From assembly GCA_033026295.1 (NCBI GenBank), contig CM065182.1, positions 1,364,001 through 1,428,000 on the forward strand: DNA of 64,000 bases. The letters run 5' to 3'. Both the position numbers and the translations under genes were made by a program. Below, piece after piece: positions 48,091 through 58,639 of the stretch. The DNA is from Channa striata (taxonomy: Eukaryota; Chordata; Actinopteri; Anabantiformes; Channidae). Under the pieces are notes generated by a model. It did not search any database and was not told the DNA's origin. It saw nothing but the letters and a program-made list of their open reading frames with translations. Every line of letters begins with the position of its first letter. Within the stretch, counting starts at the first letter, position 1.

Positions 48091-51000
48091 TGTTAAATCT
48101 GACCTACAGAGGAGTAGAACTGAAGAGGTCGCACGCCATGAGTGGACGGCCACGTCTGATTACAGCCCCGTGAGTGCAGACGTTTCTAGTCTGGGTGGCC
48201 CCAATGGGGAAATGAAGCCCTCACCCTGGTGTTTAACTCCGCTTCCTACATTCACCTCACCCAAAGCTCCTTGCAGGTAAAACTAATGGGCGACTGCACA
48301 TCTGTGGTCCATTCGCTGTTTTAATGAGCGGTGGAGTGAGGTGGAGAGAGCGAGTATGAATGGACAAGCAGGGACTTTAACTAGCTGCCTCTGTCATTAA
48401 GAGCCTGAGGGGCAATTATGTTAGAAAGCACAATGACCTCAACGCCACTACACACACACGGACTCCACACAGCTCTGTCTGATGCCTTTTTCAATAAGAC
48501 ATCAATAAACCTGCAACCCCAAAGTTTATTTTCATTTGTCCTATTACAGACCTGCAGGTTTTACGATAGGAGGATGAGAAAAACGTCCAGTTCTTTAACG
48601 TCAAGTTATATTTAACTATGTCATATTTATACTAGATGAGATAGTTTAGCTAAAATGTTTTTATGGCTCCAACTACGCTTTTCATTTTTTAACCATATTA
48701 GCCTCTAATTAATTGTGTGGCATTATTTGAATATTTGATATTTGGACAAACATCTTTGCTACAAGCACAGCAAAACGGTTGGATGCTTGGTTTTTGAGTT
48801 GCATTAAATATTTTCACCCTGTTAAATGGCTCTTTTCAATTGTTATCAGGAGCATATATGGGTCAGTAGGGCCCTGCTCCACCTCCTGATGAGCTCAGCA
48901 GGCCACGTTCATGGTACAAACTATAGCTACTACTACTAACTACTGGTTTCTGATTGGCCTGAAATGGAATTGTTCTGTACTTGTGAACTAGAAAAGGTTA
49001 AGGTGAAATGTGACAGCGAGTGACGAGAAGAAGATCTTAAAGATGTTCAGATCAACATGTGAACACGAATGGTGCATGGAGTTTGGCTGTCTGGCCCACG
49101 CGGTCACGCTGCAAACAGTCCATACAAACTAAGATGACTGGATGTCTCCCAGTCCAACGGGACCTGAGCGACCTTGAATGAGCGAGTAATTTCTCAGACA
49201 GGTTCTGTATGGATGCTGGACCTTTGAATAGATGTAGGAGTTTAGATTTATTTGTGACAAACCAAGATAATAAAGTCTGAGTGGTTTTTTTTTATTACTG
49301 TAGACAGCCCAGCACTGATCCTGGATCCAAACCAAGATAATCCTCCTGGAAAAGCATAAACTTGGGCTGGTAAGGGCCATTTAGTGGGACTAACATTGAC
49401 GGCTCCCATTGGTCCGGTTGATTTTAGGTAAACAAAAGGACGCTGTGGTAACGCTGTGTTAAAAATATTAAAAATAAGCCTTTTCATGTGCATTACATAC
49501 CAGTCAAGTGATGGACACCTTTAACCAAAGTCTCCTGCAACTGTGGAGCATCTGTGCGAAGATGTTGTGATTTGTTGGAAAACTGAAACAATGAAGTAGA
49601 AAGTTGAACGCATTAATACTAATACTGAAACCTGAAGGGGAAACTGTTACAACAAGCTGTAAAAGGTCTGACGTACGGATGGATGTTGTCCCTGTGCGTT
49701 GCAGACGTCCACTCTGAACTGTCTCCACCTCCAGATTTCTCAGGGTCAAACCTTTACGCCCGTGTTTTGACTGTCAGCCTCTCCACAGCCTCTGGGCTCG
49801 TCTGACACTGAGCAGCCACCCTCTGTTAAATCTGCTGCTGTGAAATCATTAGAGCTCGACCTGCCGGTGGTCCAGGAGCCCAGAGCACAGGACCCGAGTG
49901 TGTGTGTGTGTGTGGAAGTGGGAGGTTTGGTTTGCTGCTTCTGACCAGTGTTGGATATAAAGTGAGGATCAACACGGATAAGTGGAGCTTTTTGACCACA
50001 TTTGACACTGAGCTACGTGTTCTGGTGGAGAACCTCTGAATCTCTACCGGTTTTTTTCCCTAATGAGCCTAAAACTGCAGAGAAAATGTCAAAGTATTAA
50101 TCAAATTCACTTTTAAGATTGTCTAAACGATTAGTTGACTATTTAACTTTATAGTGACTCTCACTGGACAAACTGTTGCCCTGTCAGACCTGTAACCTCT
50201 ACATGTGTCCAGTCCATCACACACAGATTATCATTTTGACCTTTGTGCCACTGATGCAATTATTGGTTGGTCAAAATTCATTGGCACCAACTACGATCAT
50301 TTTATTGATCCTGCAAAAACCTCCGTTTCGCAGAAGCGTCGTGCGTCTCCGTAATTGCTTCCTCCCTCGCCACAATGTAAAGAGGAACTGGACACTGTGC
50401 ATCCTAAGTAATAGGTGCATCGTATCTGATCATATTGGCTTTACATTAGCAAGAGCACACGCACCTGCCCTGAACGTGCGACAGAGACCAACGTTCAAAA
50501 CATGATCACTGATTTGTGCGTTAGAGAACATGACACAAGTCATTTGGGATGTGGACTGTTGTGCAGAGTGGGTGACGTGGATGGATGGGTCAACAAAGCA
50601 GAGAACTGGAATTTGAGTCTAATATGAAACAACTGTTTATTTAATTGAAGCCAAATGAGTTGAAGCTAAAGAGCATTTTAACATCTAACCATGTTTCTTT
50701 AACCCTGACGTCTTTCCACCTGAATCGAACCAAACCGTTGGCTGTGTGAGAGGGTGAGGACAGAGACACAGTGAACGCTCGGCTTATAAGGAACGTTTGT
50801 CCAAAGATGCTTCTCGTTCTCACACAGATCACTGACACCGGCACATCAAACATCATATTTTCATTTATGAAATATAAGAATAGATTGATTTTGATACTTT
50901 ACCATCTTAATGAGACATCCAACACTGTCGTCCGAATTTTTCCTGACGATGATGAACTAATTGTTGATTCTGAAAGTGCTGCTGCTGGAAAACTACAGCA

Positions 51001-52970
51001 CTTTTGTTTTTTCTCATGACTAAAGCTGCTGAACTGCCAGCGAGTGTTAAAAAGAGTCTGGTGAGCGCGACACAAAAAGGTAGGAGGTGTTGGAGCTGAT
51101 GTCAGTTTACGTCCCTTCAGCTTGTCACCGTCACCTCTCGGCTGCACATTCCAGCCATCCCGCTCTTATCTTTATGGGCTGAGGACGGGCAGAATTACAG
51201 CGGCCAGGAGACAGTTTGTGGAGCACTGAGATGCAGATGAGCAGAGCGCAGACGTCCACAGAGACGACAGTCACTTATCACTGGATGGATGCCAGAAGAA
51301 AGGACAGTATATAACAGAAGCATCTGACGCGGTGGGCAGTTTCCTGGGCCGAGATAATGAGGGAAACCAGAAAACGACACAAAGCTGAAGAGTGTGAATG
51401 TGGACGGAACTCGAGTCTTTCAGAAAAACTAAATCTGTAATTTGTGCATAAAACTTTGAGAAAACTGGCAACGACATAAAGCAGAATTCTGGTGCCATGT
51501 GGAATAGAATCATAAAATCTCAAAGGGGAATGGAAATTTGAACAGATTTATAGAGACATTATCCGTGATTATATTTACTTCTAGAGAATGTGACTATAAG
51601 TCACACTGCGTTAACTATTGAAGGACAGGGACGCCATCTTGTGAGAAATGTGCCATAACTATAACAACTATAACTTATAGTTAGCCTGCGGTTTTTACAC
51701 CACCCTCACTCACCACAGGCAAAAAAAAAAATAATAAAAACTTTCCTCATCAACATAACAAACACTGAGCTGCTACAAATGTCCCTTCATCACCACAAGT
51801 GACAAAATGGTCAAAACGCTACGAGAAAAGAATGAATTATGATTAAATCAGTGCAAAACGTTACATTCACCAAGTGATGACGACTGTCTCTGTCCAGGCC
51901 TCAGTCTCTGCAGGAACCCGGTGAAACTGTATTCACCTGGTGTGGCAGTCTGAAACACTAACCCGATGCAAAGTTCTGAAACAGTGGGGGTCTAACTAGG
52001 GCCAATGGCGCATGTCAAACTGCAAAAACTAGAGAGATACACGATCATCAAAGCCGTTTATTTTCAACCGACCAGCCGTGAGCGGCTACAGGGTCGTCCG
52101 GTCTGGGCGCCACGATCACACCATGAGACGCAAGCCTGACGCCATTCCTGCCTTTAAGACGTGTACCCAAAACATGGCTGCCGCTACCCACAATGCAGTG
52201 CTCCACAACGTTGTTGCTCATTCACTTTGACGTGAAAGGCATTTTCCATCAGCTGCGTCGGGGTCGGGGATGGCGAAGATGCTGCTTGTTTCGAATTGAT
52301 GTTTCGAATTTTCTATGCTTCATCCACACACACGCACACAAACGTCTGAAAAGCTGCAAACGTTCAGCCCCGTCTGTACCGTCTGTATTTCCACCGTTGA
52401 TTGCTGTAGAGAAAAAAATGATTTTACCAGCCTTTAATTATGACAATTTTTACTGCACTGACAACGAAGCAACACTGCTGACATTTGTGATTCAAAGTTT
52501 TTGAGCTGAGAAGTTAATGAAAATGATTTTTCAATGTCCCAGATCTTTTCTCTGTCATTGCACTTAAATGAAATTTTGTTCAGCAGCTCACTCAAATACA
52601 GCAGGTGTTAGAGCAGCTTCAACTAAATAAATATTTTTAAAGAATGAATAATTACATTTTCAAAATCCTTAAAAACTAAAACTTTCAAGTCAAGTCTACT
52701 AATTCAAACACAGGCCGATTAACGTTACAGAAGTTCATGTGTTTGCGTTTATTATCCTGCAGCTTTATACTTTTCTGCTTTAAATCACACTTGCGTATGA
52801 ACATTAATGCTTCGTTTGTGTTCCTACAATAGAAGAAGCATCAAGAAATGAGGCACTGAAATGAAATCAGTAACTTATTATTTCTCACACACAGAAAAGT
52901 TTAAATAAATACATGCTGTCGCTGCATTTAATACCTCATAGTGGGACTTGCCGATAAACTTCACTGTGTT
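48091..52970. other. Intergenic sequence, no gene seen
   Basis: A short (GT)n lies at 49897-49912. No exon, RNA gene or further mobile element was recognised. Confidence 0.45.
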
Positions 52971-52979
52971 GGTTTATAC

Positions 52980-53260
52980 GGGACCTAAAGTCCAACTGTG
53001 GCCCGGCCTCCGAGGGCCTCGTGGAGCCCTTTGGCGTTGCCCAGCGCGCCTACGTTTCCCCGAACGAGGACGAGCTGCCACGTCTAATTGTACCCAGTGT
53101 GTTTAATTAGCTTTGCGTGACGGCGCTGATGCTCGCCAGAGGTGGATCCATACTGTAAGAGCCTCTGTATGATAAACACTTGAGGCTGAGCGTGCTCTGC
53201 AGCGTTTTCCGTGTGGAGCGAGCCCCCCGGCTTTGAAACGGGGGGAATATTTGTTTGGAA
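52980..53260. promoter_or_regulatory. Candidate conserved non-coding element
   Basis: A GC-rich repeat-free block with TCTAATTGTACC and TTTAATTAGC homeodomain cores and a G6 run. It is about 3 kb upstream of the hand1 start. Enhancer activity is inference. Confidence 0.28.
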
Positions 53261-53589
53261 AAGTAGAGTTGAGGGTAAGCACTCTGAAGAGCGGGGAAGC
53301 AATGCCTATTGAAAAATCTACATGATGACACAAACAGTTATGAGGAGAATTCATAACAAGGCCAAGATGGCTCCTCATGACCTATTTTGGATGTTTCCCC
53401 TGGCAAAGCAGCATGAGGAGGAGGGAGAGAGGGACGACTGGAGTGGGTTGAAAGCAAAATATGAAGAGACTATTACCTCTGCCGAGGTCTTTCAGCACCT
53501 CGAGCGATAGCAAAGAGAAGAAAGAGGAGCAAAGATCAAACAGAGGGAAGGTTCTGGTTAGAGGTTTAAGGGAAAGCGATGCACCGAGA

Positions 53590-53613
53590 AGAAGAAGAAG
53601 AGGAGGAGGAGAA
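53590..53613. repeat. Short GAA/GAG repeat
   Basis: About four GAA then four GAG units, giving an artefactual poly-Glu frame. Confidence 0.6.
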
Positions 53614-54655
53614 ATTGATTGAGAGAAGGAGTCAGATGGTTGGGGGGGGCCCGACTAGTATTGCATTTCATCTCTGTGCAGTGGACGTCTTAATCGACAG
53701 TGTCAGGGCTTCTTTCTGGAGGCCGCATGGTGTTTTTCATGCTGACAGCAGAGGGACGGAGACGAGCGTGTGTCCGAGCTCGGGTCGCAGGCGGCACCAG
53801 CTCGGACGGGTTTCAAACGTGGGCTTCATGGCGGCTGTGCCTTTTTATGAACATGTCAGCACGCTGATTATAATATTCTGCATGAATTTGATTGATGGTA
53901 GAGGAGAAGAAGCGCCGGGGTTTCCTGTCGTTTGTGCTGCTGATGAATTTCCTCCCTTACAAAATAAAATTCAGGCTGACGACAAAATATGCAAAATAAT
54001 AATGGCACTTTTTTTTTCACCTGTGGATTTAAGTCACGCCAAAAATAAAGCACATCTAGCATCGTGTAGCATCATGTGTGCAGATGAGAAGTAGAAGTAA
54101 AGAGTAAGTGCGTGAATATTTAAAGCGTAAAAAACTGTTCTGCGTGTGACCTGCAAAATCTCTGTTTTTCTATAACTGTCGGTCATGCATTTATGAAAGC
54201 TGTATTTTACCGCCAAATTTGGTGTCACAAAAGTTAAAGTCATTCATTTTACCACGTCAGTGTTAAAATTAATGAAGCATTAAAGTGAAAACACGCTTTT
54301 AGTGCAGCTGCTTCAAGTTGTGCAACCTCATTTATTATTATTTTTTTTTTTTCAGGCAATCATAAGTTTTTATTATTTAAATCTGAATCTGGCTGCAGCA
54401 AACGTGGCTTCAGACAAAAAAAAAAATTAATTAAAACGCTTTAACGTGCAACACGTGTATAAATGTTCAGATTAAAGACACTTGGAAATTCATATGGATC
54501 AGATCATTATTTGAAATGCGTCGACATTCTGCAAATCTGTTGTGAGGGAAAAGATGCAGGATTATTCTTCTATTTATCGATTATGGAGAGCTCAGTGTGG
54601 AATGTTTCCGCGCATCCGCGCGGAATAAGGGACATAAAGGTTGAGACTGATGATT
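53614..54655. other. Intergenic sequence upstream of hand1
   Basis: No exon was recognised. T-rich and A-rich runs occur at 54340-54353 and 54416-54426. Confidence 0.45.
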
Positions 54656-54659
54656 ATTT

Positions 54660-54960
54660 ATCGTGAGGCGGGGGGACAGTGAAATATGCCGCGGCCTGCG
54701 TCCTGTAAACAGTGAGCGGGCCAGGAGAGCTTTTATGGAATACATGCAGCCCCGCCGGACGGTGACACCCCTGATTTATGGCTGTATTTAGATAAGACGC
54801 GGCTGTAAATGGTTTCTAAATAGCGTCAAGGTCATGCGACGTAATGGGATAATGTTTTTGGGCGATGGAGATAAGATGATGTGTCGGTGTGTGAGGAGCT
54901 GCGCGGACAAAGGCGCGTCAGGCCCGCGGAGCCCTGATGTCAAGAGGCCGCGGGCCGAGT
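54660..54960. promoter_or_regulatory. Candidate hand1 upstream enhancer
   Basis: Two AGATAAG GATA-type sites lie at 54790-54796 and 54869-54875. Two TTTATGG motifs (Hox/Cdx-type consensus) lie at 54732-54738 and 54775-54781, with TGTAAACAG (forkhead-like) near 54706. All sit in a repeat-free block about 1.3 kb before the hand1 ATG. GATA factors are known upstream regulators of HAND genes in heart, which makes the arrangement plausible. No conservation data are available here. Confidence 0.35.
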
Positions 54961-55306
54961 CTGTCCCACAAGGACCAAATGATTCATCAGACTTTTCATT
55001 TGCACTTATCAGAACTTCACCGGCCTGTTGATACTGGACCGGGCAGGCGGACGGACGCGGGGTTAGTGCGTCGCAGTCCAGCCGCTTGGCGCGCGACCAT
55101 TACGCGTTTGGGAAAATATGGAAAATCTTTCAACGAGCATCAGGTGGAGCGACTCACGGCTGATAGTGTGAAAGTGAAAGATTATTACAGTTTTCCTGAG
55201 CAGGTCAACAACACGCTGAGCTGAGATAAAGACCGAGTTTTGGCCATTATCGGATGATGTTTATTTGATTTACTTTTCTTTTAAAAATCAGAGTGTAGAA
55301 ACATTA

Positions 55307-55353
55307 GACCCCTCACATTTTGTTTGTTCATATTAAACAAAATGTGAGGGATC
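55307..55353. repeat. Perfect hairpin upstream of hand1
   Basis: CCCTCACATTTTGTTT (55310-55325) and AAACAAAATGTGAGGG (55335-55350) are exact reverse complements around a nine-base loop. One mismatch extends the arms to 19 bases. It is about 800 bases before the start codon, outside the predicted transcript. Confidence 0.8.
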
Positions 55354-55751
55354 AAATAGTTCACCTTTGACCTTCAAACCCCTTTTCCCACATTGCTACA
55401 TTCACATCCGTGCTGCGTTCAGGCCCAAATCCCTCTCAGTCGATCATAACATGACAACTAAAATACCCATTTCCATTTCTGAATTACAGCAGATCCTGAT
55501 CAAACACACACGGACAGACATCGTGTTCATTCCGTGCGTAAACCTCTCCGAGTCTAACCGACAACAACCTGGACGTTTGCGCAAAGCTGAGACACTTGGA
55601 ACTTTTGGGTCACATCTGCGCGTCCGTGGAGCCCAAACTACCTCCAACACGCAGATATTTGACGCTGGTGTTTCTCCTCCAGAATATGGCACCATGGCGC
55701 ATGTTGTTGCAGCCTCTCCAGATTCTCCTCCCACCCTGGGCGCGCTCCTCC

Positions 55752-55793
55752 ATTGGCTGCCTCCTCTCCACGCTGACATCCAAATCATATAAA
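55752..55793 (+). promoter_or_regulatory. hand1: hand1 core promoter (inverted CCAAT and TATA-like box)
   Basis: ATTGG (inverted CCAAT) lies at 55752-55756 and TATAAA at 55788-55793, 36 bases apart. This predicts transcription starting near 55820 and a 5' UTR of about 335 bases before the ATG. Confidence 0.5.
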
Positions 55794-55959
55794 CCCAAGG
55801 GCCTCACACCTTCGCCCAGGTCAAATTTCGTGGGCAAATCACAGCAGCCTCTTCGGAAAACCACCTCCAGAAGTGGACTCCTGCACATCGTCGAGATTTG
55901 CTCTCGGGATTTAGGAGCATTTTGCGGCCTGTCTCAGCTCGGCTCTTGTCGCTTCCAGA

Positions 55960-56059
55960 ATGACGACGGTGCCGAAGTCGGTGGCTGCGTCCGGCCTGGC
56001 TCGTCACTGAATTCCTGGGAATGCATGTTCAGGTCTTGAATGAATCCTTCTGGCTGTAG
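55960..56059 (+). other. hand1: Upstream ORFs in the hand1 5' leader
   Basis: Three short ORFs precede the main start: 55960-56010 (16 codons plus stop), 56021-56059 (12 codons plus stop) and 56025-56039 (4 codons plus stop, another frame). All end before the hand1 ATG. They could dampen or gate translation if the leader starts near 55820. A start after 55960 would remove the first. Confidence 0.5.
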
Positions 56060-56155
56060 ATCCCCTAGCAGAGACCGTTTTGGGGCAGCAGCAGCAGCGA
56101 GAGCCCGGGGCCGGCGGACAACACGGAAGCGACCGTATTTGCAAACGCGCTCAAC

Positions 56156-57388
56156 ATGAACCTGATCGGCGGCTACCAGCATCACCACCACCTGATGCAC
56201 GAGCCCTTCCCGTTCGTCCAGCGGTGTCACCAGGAGGCGCCGTATTTCCAGAGCTGGGTGGTGAATCACGGCGAGGTGCCCTCAGACTTCCAAATCCAGG
56301 CGCCGTACCCGGCCGCGGAGCTCGGAGTACCCGGAGCGACGCACGACGCGCGGCTGGACGGGCTGCAGGGCGGGATGGGCAAGAGGAGAGCGTCGGGCCC
56401 CAAGAAGGAGCGGCGGCGGACGGAGAGCATCAACACGGCGTTCGCCGAGCTGAGGGAGTGCATCCCCAACGTCCCCGCGGACACTAAGCTTTCCAAAATC
56501 AAGACTTTACGCCTGGCGACCAGTTACATCGCCTACCTGATGGACGTCCTGGCCAAAGACTCCGGCGAGACGGAGGGTTTTAAGGCCGAGATTAAGAAAT
56601 ACGAAAACCGGGACCTGAAGAGGAAACGAGAGCTGGTGAGTTTGTAGGAGACGATCGAAATCAGTGCAGCATAAATATTCCAGTATTCAAGAAAATATTT
56701 GGAAAAGACACCAACAGTTGGTTTAATCGCTTTGGGTTCCTTCACTAGTTCAAATGTATTAGAAATAATATATTATATTATGTTTTATGTATTACATCGA
56801 AATAGAACCCACAGAAGCTACATTCGAGTTTATTATATATTGTTCTAACCCACAAACATAAACAATTTCTCAGGTTATTTATTCATCCACTCCGACTCTT
56901 CCCACAGACGTTATGGTTTTTGTACATATGTTCGTGTTGTTGTTCAGAGCTTCACATCTTCACTCACACTGAAATCAGACACATGTATGACTATAATATT
57001 TAATCACTTAACGACACGTTTCTAATAGTCTAGTTTATGATCATGTTTTACCTGAAATAGTTTTCAGTGTGTTCATCCAAATCTTTTTCACAAAGCGTCA
57101 CAGGCCGCGCGTTTGCGGGTCACGTCCGTCGCGTCTAACGTTTCCGTGAAGCCTGTGATATCATCGGGCCTCAGAGCAGAGTCGCAGTGATGTCACAGGA
57201 AATGCTGCGAGGTGTAATCCGTTGTCACTAACATAAAATGCGTGAAGTGGTGATAATGACGTGGTGGTGTTGTGGTCCCCCTTCTCCCCCAGACCGACGG
57301 CCTACAAGACTCTTTAGGAGCCGAGAAGAAGGTGAAAGGCCGGACCGGGTGGCCGCAGCAGGTCTGGGCTTTGGAGCTCAATCAGTGA
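56156..57388 (+). CDS. hand1: Hand1, basic helix-loop-helix transcription factor (2 coding exons)
   Basis: Coding exons are 56156-56635 and 57293-57388, joined by a phase 0 GT-AG intron of 657 bases, giving 191 residues. The N-terminus MNLIGGYQHHHH..MHEPFPF and RCHQEAPYFQSW is the HAND1 type, not HAND2. The bHLH domain occupies about residues 82-135: basic region KKERRRTESIN, helix 1 AFAELRECIPNVP, helix 2 LSKIKTLRLATSYIAYLMDVLAKD. Thr89 and Ser91 match the phospho-regulated Thr/Ser pair described in mammalian HAND1. The end, KGRTGWPQQVWALELNQ, is the conserved HAND C-terminus. HAND1 dimerises with E-proteins and binds E-boxes to pattern heart, lateral-plate and extra-embryonic mesoderm in vertebrates. 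It is shorter than the 215-residue human protein, mainly before the bHLH. sap30l next door fits vertebrate synteny. Confidence 0.96.
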
Positions 57389-58593
57389 CCGTCCTCTTCC
57401 TCCTCGTCGTCATCCTCAGCCCCCTAAAACCTCATCACAGACTCTGAACTCAGACCAGACAAAGAAAAACGAAATCGGAAAACCACTGAGTGACTGACCG
57501 AACACACCGCTGAGCACGTACCATGATGCGCGGACCGAACCAACGGAGGGCGGCTTTCCGGGACGGAGCTCCTCTCCTGGCGTGACTGCAGCTCTTTGAT
57601 ATTTGTGGTATTTCTGCTTTTTGATGCCTCCACCCGTGCAGTACTGTAGACCAGATGTGGCCAAAAGTGTCAAAAAACATCTGCCTCCCCTGAAAAAAAA
57701 TGTGTCGACCCGGCGCTGAAACGGAGAAGAACTAGATCGTGACCAACAACGGTGGAGTAAATGGAGAGTAACGTGCAAATTAAATTATTCTCATAATTTC
57801 GGGTCATGTGTAGAAAGGCCTTTTGTGGGTTTGTGCGTGTTCGAACATCAGAGACTCAGTCACGGCGCTAAATTCTCTGAAGTCTTAACTGTGTTTGATT
57901 CATTGGATGAAACATTCGGGTCTGAATTTAAATCCGAGCGTTGCCAGTGAGCTCAGCGCCACAGGAAGGAACATTGTTTTATTTGTATTTTTTAAATTAA
58001 TTTCTATCAAATTGTAAATTCTCATCTACGAAAACTTTTACACAACATCCAACTCCATCAGTCTATAATACAAAAAAACCAAACACAATTTTTTAAATTT
58101 ACAATACATGTATTAAATATATAAATGACGACGAATTAATTTCTCGGAAGGTAATTGACTTATTTTTTTTTGGGGGGGGGGGGTCTAAAATCCAAAAATT
58201 AAATATTAAACCAATACGCGTAAACACTTCTGAGTCCAGAGGCGACACATTTTGAGGGGGACGAATAATTTTGTTGTCACTGAATTTGGCGCAGTCACAA
58301 TATTTAAAAACCCGATGAATCCAGCCAGACATGTTCTAAAGTCACAAGTCGAGCCCCGACGGGAAAATGTTCAGGCTGATGCTGATGTTTGTTGTAGAAA
58401 ATTGTTGAATATACTGAACTGAAACTACCTCAAAATTTAATGTCACTGTCCGTTTTGAGAAGAGGGAAACATTTAGACTGAGACACCGGATGTTCAGAAA
58501 CAAACAAACAAAAAAAAAAAGATAAAACGTTTATTACTGTGCGAAGTGTTGATGGAAATGTACATTAGATGTGAAGTTATATATAGTTGCGTA

Positions 58594-58599
58594 AATAAA
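58594..58599 (+). terminator. hand1: Likely poly(A) signal AATAAA of hand1
   Basis: The AATAAA is followed 20-45 bases later by a GT/T-rich stretch (ccggtgtgtttttttctg), the usual downstream element. It implies a 3' UTR of about 1.2 kb. A second candidate occurs at 59191. Confidence 0.5.
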
Positions 58600-58639
58600 T
58601 GAATTATTTTAAGCCGGTGTGTTTTTTTCTGTCTTGATT

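Noticed and set aside
53579..54094. 171-codon open frame upstream of hand1
   Set aside because: It starts in a GAA/GAG repeat and shows no family resemblance; probably chance.
55596..56039. 147-codon open frame across the hand1 promoter and leader
   Set aside because: It overlaps the CCAAT/TATA region and 5' leader, and the translation resembles no protein. It is a shadow of GC-richer regulatory DNA.
56080..56487. Alternative frame over hand1 exon 1
   Set aside because: It lacks an ATG at its beginning (TTG) and is Arg/Gly/Pro-rich, as expected for an off-frame reading of the bHLH exon.
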